A stretch of 64,000 nt of DNA from Paenibacillus sp. LS1 (GCF_026013365.1 NZ_JAPDOE010000008.1:1-64000), one strand, 5' to 3'. Counted from the first letter of the stretch, positions 52,928 to 61,555 are shown. Translations and numbers: made by a program. The notes: generated from the sequence alone by a model not told the origin.

Positions 52928-52949
52928 CAGTTATATACTCATTATGCAA
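52921..52949 (-). promoter_or_regulatory. Fur-controlled promoter of the small gene
   Basis: On the minus strand TTGCAT (52949-52944), a 17-base spacer and GATAAT (52926-52921). The -10 box is inside the Fur box, an arrangement expected for direct iron repression. Confidence 0.75.
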
Positions 52950-52988
52950 TGAACGATGGCAAAATGCAATCCCAAGTCCGTAATGAAT

Positions 52989-53282
52989 TCAACTTTTTTC
53001 TGAAAAAAGGCTCATCCACAGCACATAGGGGATGTATACACCCAGATATGCAGCCGGATACAGGAACCAGCCATTCAGCAAGAAATGGTGGATCTCGGTG
53101 GTGAATGTGGTCATATGAGCATTCGTCGCATACACATCGCCAGCGATGACCGTTGCCGCACTATAGAAGCAGAGCAGCGCAACAATATGAAATAATCGTC
53201 TAACCATCCGGGAACGAAGAGCAACATAAGCCATAATCAGCGGGACAATTAATAAAGGCACCAAAAATAGTAGCTTCGTCAT
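52989..53282 (-). CDS. Small three-helix membrane protein, unrecognised
   Basis: A 97-residue protein with three hydrophobic segments: the N-terminal LLFLVPLLIVPLIMAYVAL, a middle LFHIVALLCFYSAATVIAG and a C-terminal WFLYPAAYLGVYIPYVLWM. A short His-containing loop (HMTTFTTEIHHFLLNGW) joins the last two. A GGAG lies about 13 bases upstream of the ATG. No family was recognised and it is not obviously linked to the Fur-controlled small gene downstream, which has its own promoter. Confidence 0.7.
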   Translation of the reverse strand: MTKLLFLVPLLIVPLIMAYVALRSRMVRRLFHIVALLCFYSAATVIAGDVYATNAHMTTFTTEIHHFLLNGWFLYPAAYLGVYIPYVLWMSLFSEKS

Positions 53283-53459
53283 TATCTATCATCTACTCCT
53301 TCGACATATGTAAGGTATGATCATCAGTATGGGCAAATAGACTCAACTTCTAAACTTTTTCAATAATTTTACAAAAAGATAGAGGAATTCAGCATATGAA
53401 CAATTAAATTAAAGGAGGATAACCCATTATCAGGTAATTTGGAGGAGGAGAAAGGGAAT

Positions 53460-55025
53460 ATGAAGAAGGCGTTATGGCAGCACTGGATCGGGGCATTCCT
53501 GGTCTTTATCATGATGGCAACCGCATTGCTGGGGCCGGGTTCGCAAAGTCCGGTACAAGCTGCAGCACCACTTACGGTATCTCAGGCCATCGCTGCCCAG
53601 AGCGGTGGAGGAACGGCGACGGTTGAAGGAATCATCGTTGGACATGCTACCGGGTCACTTACAGCCAAGTTTACATCTCCGTATGCCAATGATTTTAATG
53701 TTCTGATTGCGGATTCAGCGTCAGAGCGAACCAACGCCAGATTATTGGATGTACAGATTCCCGCATCTTTCCGTTCGCAATATGGACTGGCTTCCAATCC
53801 GAGTCTTGTAGGCAAAAAGATCATCGTAACCGGAACCCTCGGTGCCTACAACAGCTATGCAGGAGTCAAAAACCCAACGTCCATCACGCTTTCCTCCGGA
53901 ACAACCAATCCTGATCCAGAACCGAACCCAGGCACAGCACTGCCGGATGGTACCGGCAAGAAAGTGTTGTTCGATAATACCCACGCCCAGACAGCAGGTG
54001 CTGCCGACTGGATTATCGACGGGGCATTTTCGGATTTTGCCAATGGTCTGCGAAACGCAGGCTTTGCCGTGGATCAGCTGGAACGCAGTATCCCGTATAC
54101 ATTTGGTGAGCAAGCCATCACCTATAATAAATTGAAAGATTACCACGTCTTCGTCATCGGCGAAGCCAACGTGCCGTTCAAGGCGACTGAGCAGGCTGCG
54201 CTGGTGCAGTATGTACAGAACGGAGGAAGTATCTTCTTCATCTCCGACCACTATAATGCAGACCGCAACAAAAACCGCTGGGATTCTTCCGAAGTATTCA
54301 ACGGTTATCGCCGTGGTGCCTTCCTGAATCCAGCCAAAGGCATGTCCTCGGCCGAAGCTGAATCACCTGCCATGCAGGGTGTGATTAGCTCCGATTGGCT
54401 GGCGACGAACTTTGGTGTTCGTTTCCGCTACAATGCACTCGGCGATGTGAACGCATCGGATATCGTTACACCTGCACAATCCTTCGGCATTACGGCTGGG
54501 GTTAATTCTGTAGCCATGCATGCCGGATCGACCATTGCAATTATGGACCCGAACAAGGCCAAAGGCTTGGTGTACGTACCAAGTGGCGTGTCCAAGTGGG
54601 GCAATGCCGTGGATCAGGGCGTATACAATGGTGGTGGACGAGCTGAAGGAGCCTATGCCGCCATTGCGAAGATTGGTGCGGGCAAAGCCGCATTTATCGG
54701 CGACTCCTCACCTGTAGAAGACGCTACTCCGAAATATTTGCGTGAAGAGACTGGCGCTACCAAGAAGACTTATGATGGATTCAAAGAAGTGGACGATGCT
54801 ACTTTCCTCGTGAATACCGTGAAATGGCTCGCAGTCAAAGAGAGCTACACCAGTCTGGCACAAGTGCCAGGACTAACATTGGATACGGCAACAAGTCTGC
54901 TTCCTATGGAAGCTCCGGCTGCATCGACCGAGCCGCAACTTGAGCCATGGGCTGCACCCGCAGCAGGGTACAAGTGGTATGACCCGACTACATTTAAGGC
55001 AGGTTCATACGGAAAAGCTCAATAA
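53460..55025 (+). CDS. Secreted protein with OB-fold domain and C-terminal GATase-like/DUF4350-like domain
   Basis: An exported protein of about 521 residues. The signal peptide ends near VQAAA. A first domain of about 110 residues (LTVSQAIAAQSGGGTATVEG, then KKIIVTGTLGAYNSYAGV) resembles the DUF6359/YhcR-type OB fold. After a Pro-rich linker (DPEPNPG) comes a larger domain beginning KKVLFDNTHAQTAGAADWII, with YHVFVIGEANVPF and GGSIFFISDHYNADRN, which looks like a class I glutamine-amidotransferase-like or DUF4350 fold without an obvious Cys nucleophile. The ATG at 53460 lies within a GGAGGAGAAAGGG context; an upstream TTG at 53439 is in frame. Function is unknown; nucleic-acid or sugar binding is possible. 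Confidence 0.75.
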   Translation: MKKALWQHWIGAFLVFIMMATALLGPGSQSPVQAAAPLTVSQAIAAQSGGGTATVEGIIVGHATGSLTAKFTSPYANDFNVLIADSASERTNARLLDVQIPASFRSQYGLASNPSLVGKKIIVTGTLGAYNSYAGVKNPTSITLSSGTTNPDPEPNPGTALPDGTGKKVLFDNTHAQTAGAADWIIDGAFSDFANGLRNAGFAVDQLERSIPYTFGEQAITYNKLKDYHVFVIGEANVPFKATEQAALVQYVQNGGSIFFISDHYNADRNKNRWDSSEVFNGYRRGAFLNPAKGMSSAEAESPAMQGVISSDWLATNFGVRFRYNALGDVNASDIVTPAQSFGITAGVNSVAMHAGSTIAIMDPNKAKGLVYVPSGVSKWGNAVDQGVYNGGGRAEGAYAAIAKIGAGKAAFIGDSSPVEDATPKYLREETGATKKTYDGFKEVDDATFLVNTVKWLAVKESYTSLAQVPGLTLDTATSLLPMEAPAASTEPQLEPWAAPAAGYKWYDPTTFKAGSYGKAQ

Positions 55026-55060
55026 GTGAAATAGGCAAAGATCAAATTATTATGCGAATA

Positions 55061-55099
55061 GGGCCTGACCGTGAAGGTTTGCGGACAGGCTCTTTTTTT
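55061..55099 (+). terminator. Terminator of the secreted OB-fold gene
   Basis: GGGCCTGACCG pairs with CGGACAGGCTC, followed by seven T residues. Confidence 0.9.
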
Positions 55100-55244
55100 G
55101 CTTGTTATACCCGTTGCAATAAGAACTTGATTAGCTCATACAGCCTTGCTCCCATTGCATAAATACCTGCTCCGAAGGGGAAGTTATGGGTACTAATGAT
55201 GTGGTGCGAGGTACAACAGGTCCAACCCAAAAAGGAGGCGACGA

Positions 55245-55874
55245 ATGATGAATCGGCAAGCAGACTGTGACAGTTCTTCGATGAGGCAGAAGCTCAAGGC
55301 GGACCTCCATCGTGTGGCGGAGAGAATGAATCTGACGTTATCCCGGTTTGACAATGACAGTGCCTGTCTATTGGGACAATTTGCAGAGATTCGTGCGGAG
55401 ATCAAGCAGATCGAGGTACTCGCCTCTTCGTTTTATCTGGATTGTTATCTGTCACCCTTTACCGAGAAGTTTGCCGAATTAACATCGAGCGTACAGCATC
55501 TATCTGACCGGAGATATGGTGCGCTGATTGTGATTGAACGCGAAGTTCCGTTGGAGTCGATCATCCATTCAGGGGTGGCGGTGGATGCGAGAGTGACACA
55601 TGCGTTGCTGGAATCGCTGTTCATTCCCGGTGCGCCTCTGCATGATGGAGCTGTTCTGATTCCTGGTAATCAGATTGTATCCGCTGGTAATGTGCTGCCG
55701 TTGTCGCAAGCGGAAGTGCATGAACGAAAAATAGGCACTCGTCATCGGGCTGCATTGGGATTAAGTGAATTGACGGACGCCGTTGTGTTGGTTGTCTCTG
55801 AGGAGACAGGACAGGCTTCATTCGCTGTAGATGGCGATTTGCATCCAATTAATGTGGTCGAGATCCTTTCTTAA
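55245..55874 (+). CDS. cdaS: Diadenylate cyclase, CdaS type
   Basis: A 209-residue c-di-AMP synthase. An N-terminal helical region of about 75 residues precedes the DAC domain. Catalytic motifs are DGA at 134-136 (PLHDGAVLI) and RHR at 166-168 (GTRHRAALG), both intact. The size and soluble helical N-terminus match B. subtilis CdaS, the sporulation-specific cyclase whose helices restrain activity, and not the membrane-anchored CdaA or the DNA-binding DisA. AAAGGAGG lies six bases before the ATG at 55245. A sporulation promoter could not be fixed. Terminator at 55934. Confidence 0.94.
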   Translation: MMNRQADCDSSSMRQKLKADLHRVAERMNLTLSRFDNDSACLLGQFAEIRAEIKQIEVLASSFYLDCYLSPFTEKFAELTSSVQHLSDRRYGALIVIEREVPLESIIHSGVAVDARVTHALLESLFIPGAPLHDGAVLIPGNQIVSAGNVLPLSQAEVHERKIGTRHRAALGLSELTDAVVLVVSEETGQASFAVDGDLHPINVVEILS

Positions 55875-55933
55875 TGTGAGTGATTAAGTGGCCTACTTGG
55901 GGCAAATATGCTGATGTAGTTAAGCGCAGTGTA

Positions 55934-55962
55934 CCTTTCTCCTGTAAGGGAGAGAGGTTTTT
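55934..55962 (+). terminator. cdaS: Terminator of cdaS
   Basis: CCTTTCTCC pairs with GGAGAGAGG around a six-base loop, followed by five T residues. A second small hairpin (GAGATGCATC/GATGCGTCTC) lies at 55985-56008. Confidence 0.85.
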
Positions 55963-56026
55963 CTATTAATAGCCCCCGTTATACGAGATGCATCATTGGA
56001 TGCGTCTCTGACATTGCGATGTGATT

Positions 56027-56056
56027 TTGCACAAACTGGGTATTCATGGGTACAAT
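56027..56056 (+). promoter_or_regulatory. SigA promoter of leucine dehydrogenase
   Basis: TTGCAC at 56027-56032, 18-base spacer, TACAAT at 56051-56056, 70 bases before the start codon. Confidence 0.7.
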
Positions 56057-56125
56057 AGAGGATGGTAATTAAATAGAGAACACTGCGATTGGATCGCAAA
56101 AATGGTTGGAGGAGACGGTTAGCAC

Positions 56126-57232
56126 ATGAGTTGGTTTGAAGCAATGGAGCATCACGATTATGAGGAACTGGTTCTGTGCCAGGATCGAAATTCAGGGTTA
56201 AAAGCAATTATCGCCATACACGACACAACACTAGGCCCTGCGCTGGGAGGCACGCGGATGTGGACTTACGCTTCAGAAGAAGCCGCCATTGAAGATGCCC
56301 TGCGCCTTGCCCGTGGTATGACATATAAGAATGCGGTATCCGGTCTGAATCTGGGTGGCGGCAAAACCGTTATCATCGGAGATCCGCGGCGTGACAAAAA
56401 CGAAGCAATGTTTCGGGCTTTTGGACGTTACATTCAAGGATTGAACGGACGTTATATCACGGCTGAAGATGTGGGAACGACGGAAGAAGACATGAACCTC
56501 ATCTATCAGGAAACTGATTATGTAACAGGCATATCGGCAAGCTATGGTTCATCCGGGAATCCATCGCCTGCAACGGCTTGGGGTGTATATCGCGGGATCA
56601 AGGCAGCAGCCAAGGAAGCATTTGGAACGGATATGCTGGAAGGCAAAACGATAGCGGTCCAAGGTGTGGGTAATGTCGCGATGCATCTATGCAAATATCT
56701 GTATGAGGAAGGTGCGCGTCTGATCGTTACGGATATCCATAAGGACTCGGTCAAGCAGGCTGTGGATCGCTTCGGCGCGACCGCTGTGGATCCCGCAGAC
56801 ATCACGGGTGTGGATTGTGATATCTATGCACCATGTGCGCTGGGTGGCACGATTAATGACGATACGCTCAAGACGCTCAAGGCGAAGGTGGTAGCGGGCT
56901 GTGCGAATAATCAGCTACTGGAGACCCGTCATGGAGATCAACTGTATGATATGGGCATCGTTTACGCGCCTGACTACGTCATCAATGCTGGTGGTGTAAT
57001 CAATATTGCAGATGAGCTGAATGGGTATAACGCGGATCGGGCGTGGAGCAAGATCGGAGAGATCTATACCAATCTGGAGAAAATATTCGAAAGCTCACGT
57101 ACCGAAGGCATCGCAACCTATGTTGCCGCAGATCGTCTGGCTGAGCGACGGATCGAACAGATGAAGAATACGCGTAGCACATTCCTGCAGAATGGTCATC
57201 ACGCTTTGAGTTCCCGGAGATTGCGCAAGTAA
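56126..57232 (+). CDS. bcd: Leucine (branched-chain amino acid) dehydrogenase
   Basis: A 368-residue NAD-dependent enzyme that deaminates leucine, isoleucine and valine to 2-oxo acids. The N-terminal catalytic domain has GPALGGTRMW, YKNAVSGLNLGGGK with K68 and catalytic K80, and AEDVGTTEEDM. The Rossmann domain carries VQGVGNVAMHL (about 178-188). Length matches the family's 364-370 residues. It stands alone here, without the ptb-buk-bkd genes that accompany B. subtilis bcd. AzlCD, an exporter of the same amino acids, is 20 kb away. Start ATG is preceded by TGGAGGAGAC. Confidence 0.95.
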   Translation: MSWFEAMEHHDYEELVLCQDRNSGLKAIIAIHDTTLGPALGGTRMWTYASEEAAIEDALRLARGMTYKNAVSGLNLGGGKTVIIGDPRRDKNEAMFRAFGRYIQGLNGRYITAEDVGTTEEDMNLIYQETDYVTGISASYGSSGNPSPATAWGVYRGIKAAAKEAFGTDMLEGKTIAVQGVGNVAMHLCKYLYEEGARLIVTDIHKDSVKQAVDRFGATAVDPADITGVDCDIYAPCALGGTINDDTLKTLKAKVVAGCANNQLLETRHGDQLYDMGIVYAPDYVINAGGVINIADELNGYNADRAWSKIGEIYTNLEKIFESSRTEGIATYVAADRLAERRIEQMKNTRSTFLQNGHHALSSRRLRK

Positions 57233-57260
57233 GCTTCATCCATTCATCGTGTAATCTGAA

Positions 57261-57330
57261 AACTGTCTGTTAGGTATCGACAACTTCCATTCCAGAGATG
57301 GATCGTGTCGATCTGACAGGCAGTTTTTTT
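57261..57330 (+). terminator. Terminator of leucine dehydrogenase
   Basis: Long imperfect stem: AACTGTCTGT and TATCGACA pair with TGTCGAT and GACAGGCAGTT, then eight T residues. Confidence 0.85.
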
Positions 57331-57347
57331 ATACTACTAGTTAGAAT

Positions 57348-57373
57348 TAAAAAAAGAAAAACAGTGGCAATAT
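57348..57373 (+). promoter_or_regulatory. SigD-like promoter of the third chemoreceptor gene
   Basis: TAAA at 57348-57351, 14 bases, GGCAATAT at 57366-57373 (six of eight matches to GCCGATAT). Weak on its own, but the other two chemoreceptor genes have similar motifs. Confidence 0.3.
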
Positions 57374-57465
57374 CTCCCTAATTCATCAATTCCACTATGC
57401 ATTTTTCCGATAATATAATTACATCGTTCAGATGGAGATGGTTCAGGAAGTGGGGAGAAGTGGAA

Positions 57466-59541
57466 ATGGGGAAAACGGGGGAAAAGCAAGGGATAGGGCA
57501 TAAGATCAAAAATATGTCCCTTAAAATCAAGCTGCCGATCATGCTTAGCTTTCTGGTGATTGTGGTGCTGATCGGTACAACGGCCACGAGTTATATGATT
57601 TCATCTGATGTTGTGGTCAGGAAAAGCAAGGATGAGATTAATGTGATGGCTGACCGCCTTGGGGAAGGGCTTTGGACAGCGATGCAGCTTCAGCAACAGA
57701 TGAGTCATGCAATATCCGTACATAATACCTTCAAGGAACTCTTGGAGCTACGTAATACAACTGACATGACGGATGAAGAATTTTTCTCGGATGAGAACCC
57801 GTATTTCAATAAGGCCAATACGATCTTGACCGACAGTATATCGGAAACGGAAGGAAGCAAACCAGACCTGTTCGTGTTTGATAAGGAAGGTATCATGGTT
57901 GCGGGAACCATGCCGGAAGTGATTGGTCAGTCACGGGGAGATCGGGAATATTTTAAGGAGTCCATACAGGGGAAATCCTTCATCAGTGATGCTGTCGTCT
58001 CTAAGACTAGCAAGAAGCTAATTATTGCATTCTCGGAGCCCATCATCGATGAAGAGGGGAATATCCTGGGTGTGCTTGCTATGTCGGTGGACAGCAGCTT
58101 CTTCCTGGGGCAACTCGGAGACATTAAGATCAATGGTCAAGGTAAAGTTGAAGTACTGAGTCGGAGCGGCATCATTATGTATGATTCACTGGACCCTTCC
58201 GTTGTGGGACAAACGCTGGAAGGGGACAAGGACGCTATGGGAATTATCGAGGCCAGAGCCACCGACAAAGTGAAAATCACTTCGATGGATCGGGATAATA
58301 CCTACTATCGTATTAATCAGATTCCGGGTGCAGATCTCTCTGTGGTCATTATTGACGATTATGATGATATAAGACGCCCGGTGGAGGATATGTTCAAACA
58401 GATGCTGATCGTTACCGCAATCGGAATTATTCTGGCAATCGGAGTTGGGTTGCTCATATCTCGTAATATAACGAAACCAGTCATTCGCCTCACAGGTCTG
58501 TTCAAGCAACTTGCCGAAGGGAATCTGACTGTAAAAGCAGACGGCAAGTATAACAGCGAATTCAAGGATCTAGCGGAGAGCTTCAATGGCATGGTGGAGC
58601 AGAACAGGAACCTGATTACCGATATGAATAGTTCGATTCATGTCCTTCAGGCCAGCACGCAGGAGCTGGAGGAGACATCCAGACAGACGGCCAGATCCAT
58701 TGATGAGACATCGGCGACGTCCATGGGGATCGCGAAGGCGATGGAGGCCCAATCGGAAGATACGGAGCAGATTGCAGTCAAATTCAACAGCTTCGGCGAT
58801 AAAGTGGCTGCCATGAACAGCAGTGCACAGGATGTGAAGGCTAGAGCAGATGAGATCGAAAATGTATTCCACAACGGGAATGAAGTCGTCAATGAACTGA
58901 TGCGTATCAATGAGGTGAACGAACGGGAAGTAGAGAAAATCTCTGAGATTACCGTCAAACTTCAAACAAGTTCGGGCAGTATTAGTCAGATCACGGAAGC
59001 CATCAGCCAGATCGCCAAGCAGACGAACCTGCTTGCATTGAATGCTTCGATTGAAGCATCACGGGCTGGAGAGCATGGCAGAGGATTTGCGGTTGTGGCC
59101 GAAGAGATTCGCAATTTGGCAGAGCAGAGTTCCCGCCAGTCCAAGGAAATCTCCAGCATTATCGAGCAGAATCTGGCCGATGTAGCTGAGAACAACCAAA
59201 GTGTTGCGGAAATTCACACGATCTCATCCAGGCAGGATGAGCTTGTCATTCAGACTCGTCAGGCGTTTGATGTGATTCTGGAGAAGGTAACGGTCATTAA
59301 TCAACAGATCGCCACGATGGCAGGACAGATGCAAGAGATGTTGCAGAACAAGGATGACGTACTGGAGTCAGCCCATAGTTTGTCTGCTTCAGGAGAACAG
59401 GTTTCTGCCTCGGTTGAGGAAGTAACAGCTACCATGATGGAGCAATCCTCTACGGTGCAGCAACTGGCGAATATGGTCGAGACTATTGATCAATTGACGC
59501 AAAAGCTGGCTGAATCAGCAGCGAGATTCAAGGTGGAGTAA
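57466..59541 (+). CDS. Methyl-accepting chemotaxis protein
   Basis: A chemoreceptor of about 691 residues. The ATG at 57466 follows a GGGGAGAAGTGG stretch; an in-frame ATG at 57397 has no ribosome site. Layout: first helix (LPIMLSFLVIVVLIGTTATS), a Cache-type sensor of about 270 residues (DLFVFDKEGIMVAGTMPEV, then QSRGDREYFKESIQG), second helix (LIVTAIGIILAIGVGLLI), HAMP and signalling domain. The tip reads AISQIAKQTNLLALNASIEA followed by SRAGEHGRGFAVVAEEI. Ligand unknown. Confidence 0.96.
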   Translation: MGKTGEKQGIGHKIKNMSLKIKLPIMLSFLVIVVLIGTTATSYMISSDVVVRKSKDEINVMADRLGEGLWTAMQLQQQMSHAISVHNTFKELLELRNTTDMTDEEFFSDENPYFNKANTILTDSISETEGSKPDLFVFDKEGIMVAGTMPEVIGQSRGDREYFKESIQGKSFISDAVVSKTSKKLIIAFSEPIIDEEGNILGVLAMSVDSSFFLGQLGDIKINGQGKVEVLSRSGIIMYDSLDPSVVGQTLEGDKDAMGIIEARATDKVKITSMDRDNTYYRINQIPGADLSVVIIDDYDDIRRPVEDMFKQMLIVTAIGIILAIGVGLLISRNITKPVIRLTGLFKQLAEGNLTVKADGKYNSEFKDLAESFNGMVEQNRNLITDMNSSIHVLQASTQELEETSRQTARSIDETSATSMGIAKAMEAQSEDTEQIAVKFNSFGDKVAAMNSSAQDVKARADEIENVFHNGNEVVNELMRINEVNEREVEKISEITVKLQTSSGSISQITEAISQIAKQTNLLALNASIEASRAGEHGRGFAVVAEEIRNLAEQSSRQSKEISSIIEQNLADVAENNQSVAEIHTISSRQDELVIQTRQAFDVILEKVTVINQQIATMAGQMQEMLQNKDDVLESAHSLSASGEQVSASVEEVTATMMEQSSTVQQLANMVETIDQLTQKLAESAARFKVE

Positions 59542-59580
59542 GAGTCTGTCTCAAAAGGAATTCTGCCTCGCTCCAAGCGC

Positions 59581-59772
59581 TAACGAACCTACCGCACCTT
59601 AAAAGGCGGGTCATCAACGCTTGCAAGATTTAAAGAATCTCAGTAACGCTATTTCGTCAAAAACGTTGTCAAAACCTAAAAAATCGAGCGAATCGACGAA
59701 ATAACGTCTCTGTGATTCGTTAGTTCTCAGATCTGGGCAAATGGGAGCGAATAGCGTGTCTCAGGTTCATTA
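59581..59772. repeat. Palindromic intergenic repeat element
   Basis: The 331-base gap after the chemoreceptor gene holds a nested palindrome. Outer ends are TAACGAACCT (59581) and AGGTTCATTA (59763-59772). Inner arms of about 26 bases are 59633-59658 and 59695-59721, sharing GCTATTTCGTC and GACGAAATA cores. No open frame. It looks like a small non-coding mobile or REP-type element. Confidence 0.6.
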
Positions 59773-59790
59773 AAACAAAATAACACGAAC

Positions 59791-59843
59791 AAGGGATGTC
59801 CCCTGTCATATTCATGACTTATAGGACATCCCTTTCTTTTTTT
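59791..59843. terminator. Hairpin between convergent chemoreceptor and nitroreductase genes
   Basis: AAGGGATGTCC pairs with GGACATCCCTT. A long T-run follows on the plus strand, and it lies 30 bases from the nitroreductase stop on the minus strand. Confidence 0.85.
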
Positions 59844-59872
59844 ATGCTCTCGATCAATGTGCTCTAGTCCAT

Positions 59873-60445
59873 TTAGTGATCAATGAGATGCATCAGTTGA
59901 GGGAGAGGTGTGCGAGGCTTGGGCATAGGCTGATCTTCAGCGTTAAAATACCCCATGTGAAGTGTACCTACTATTTTTTCCTCTGATGTCACACCAATGG
60001 CTTCACAGAATAGTGGACTTTCGTTGAAAGGACTTGTCTTCCATACGACCCCAATCTGTTGTTCCCAGGCGAGCAACTGTATGTTCTGGATCAGTGTCGA
60101 GGTTGCAGCAAAAGCCTCTTCCCACGCTTTGGAGGGCAGGTTGGCTGTCATAACCACAACCAGATGCACAGGTGTCTGTGAACAATAGGCCGCTCTGATT
60201 TGTTGTCCGTACTTTGCTACAAATTCAGGATTGCGTGTACTCAATACAGCGCTTGCGAATGTTTCTCTGCCCTCATTCATAAACAGGATGAAGCGCCAAG
60301 GTTCCTTTTTGGAGTGAAAAGGGGCCCAGATCGCGTCCTCCAGAATCTCATGAATCGTTTCCAAGGGAATGGGTAGACCATTAAATTCCTGAATCGTACG
60401 TCGTTCGATCACGGCTTGCCTAAGACTTGTTTTGGGTTTCATCAT
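59873..60445 (-). CDS. Nitroreductase-family flavoprotein linked to siderophore uptake
   Basis: A 190-residue FMN-type oxidoreductase of the nitroreductase fold. The N-terminal IERRTIQEFNGLPIP is the typical RR-S/T phosphate-binding start. WAPFHSKKEPWRFILF and the later WEQQIGVVWKTSPF and VGTLHMGYF match the family core. It starts six bases after the stop of the siderophore-binding lipoprotein, so it is in the iron-controlled transcript. That suggests a ferric-siderophore or flavin reductase role, which is an inference; other nitroreductases act on quinones or nitro compounds. Confidence 0.9.
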   Translation of the reverse strand: MMKPKTSLRQAVIERRTIQEFNGLPIPLETIHEILEDAIWAPFHSKKEPWRFILFMNEGRETFASAVLSTRNPEFVAKYGQQIRAAYCSQTPVHLVVVMTANLPSKAWEEAFAATSTLIQNIQLLAWEQQIGVVWKTSPFNESPLFCEAIGVTSEEKIVGTLHMGYFNAEDQPMPKPRTPLPQLMHLIDH

Positions 60446-60451
60446 GTCCCT

Positions 60452-61468
60452 CTATAACTCGAAGGAAGCAGCGATCTCATCAATAATTTTGCTAAGACCG
60501 ATGGGACCGTATCCTGCAAACCACAGGTTGGCATCACCGATATATACATGATCGTTCTGGACTGCATTCAGATTGGACCAGATGGATGTATCCATGATGT
60601 TATTAAGCACAACCTTGTTTTCTTCCCCTGGACGAAGAATGATAAACAGTCGATCCGGGTTCAGATCAGGCAGAATTTCCTCGGAAATTGCCACATTCCA
60701 TGATCCCTGGAAATCTACACTGTCTACTGAAGCAGGGGTTAATCCCAGCGCACCAAACAGAGTGAAGTTATCATCAGGTTTAATCAACTGAAGCTGTTTG
60801 TCCTGCACGCGCATGTAGGCCACCGTTTCGTCTTTGGCTTTTACGGCAAGCTCATCATGGGTTTGGGTCACTTTGGCATCATAGGCATCTTTGACCGCTT
60901 GGGCTTCTTTTTCTTTGCCAAGAACGGTTGCCGTTTCCATGAATCGCTCCCAGTCTCCTTTTTCTTCATTATCAAAAAGGATCGTTGGAGCAATCTTGGA
61001 GAGCTGCTCATAGTTTGCTTCATTTAACGTTTTGGAGGCCAGAATGAGATCCGGCTCAGCCTGGAGCAATGCTTCAAAATTGGGAGACTCGCCGGAACCT
61101 ACGGCAGTGGTATCTTTCATCTGATCTGCCAGATATTCAGGGAATCCCAGATCGTTATACGTTACCATGGCTGTCGGTTCAATGCCGAGAGCGAGTAATT
61201 GGTCAGCAAAGACGTAGAGCATACCCGCAATTTTCTTGGGTTCAGCAGGAATTTCGATATCCCCTTTGATCGTAGAAATGGTGCGTGTATTCTCACTTCC
61301 CTGTTCAGCGGTTGATGGCTCTGCCCCATTGGATTCGGGTGAAGCGGAGTTCCCGCTGTTCTGGGAAGTCCCACAGCCTGCAAGCATGCTGCATAGAAGA
61401 AGAACGGTTATAAGGAATCGTCCTGATTTGAAAAAGGTAGAGAAGCGTTGGTTGTTAGGTAAAGACAC
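60452..61468 (-). CDS. Iron-siderophore ABC transporter substrate-binding lipoprotein (second module)
   Basis: A lipoprotein of about 338 residues of the Fe/B12-binding family. The GTG at 61468 is favoured as start: AAAGGGTG lies just upstream and the signal then has a normal length, with lipobox SMLAGC and Cys32. A longer in-frame ATG at 61543 would place the Fur box inside the coding region and add an untypical Asn/Asp/Tyr-rich leader. The binding fold includes DIEIPAEPKKIAGMLY, ALLQAEPDLILAS and KIAPTILFDN. It lies between an AraC regulator with its own binding domain and a nitroreductase. No permease or ATPase is nearby. Confidence 0.92.
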   Translation of the reverse strand: MSLPNNQRFSTFFKSGRFLITVLLLCSMLAGCGTSQNSGNSASPESNGAEPSTAEQGSENTRTISTIKGDIEIPAEPKKIAGMLYVFADQLLALGIEPTAMVTYNDLGFPEYLADQMKDTTAVGSGESPNFEALLQAEPDLILASKTLNEANYEQLSKIAPTILFDNEEKGDWERFMETATVLGKEKEAQAVKDAYDAKVTQTHDELAVKAKDETVAYMRVQDKQLQLIKPDDNFTLFGALGLTPASVDSVDFQGSWNVAISEEILPDLNPDRLFIILRPGEENKVVLNNIMDTSIWSNLNAVQNDHVYIGDANLWFAGYGPIGLSKIIDEIAASFEL

Positions 61469-61493
61469 GTTGTACACACCCTTTGACTGATTT

Positions 61494-61508
61494 TGATTAT
61501 CATTATCA
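61494..61508. promoter_or_regulatory. Fur box of the second siderophore module
   Basis: TGATTATCATTATCA matches the Fur consensus at 13 of 14 positions. It is in the 87-base gap between the regulator stop (61556) and the proposed lipoprotein start (61468). Confidence 0.85.
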
Positions 61509-61555
61509 AAATAATTATAGGTGTATTCCAAATCGTAATCCATGGATATTCCTGT

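Noticed and set aside
55100..55244. Sporulation (SigG-type) promoter for cdaS
   Set aside because: CATACA and GCAATA elements occur, but with wrong spacing; no confident promoter.
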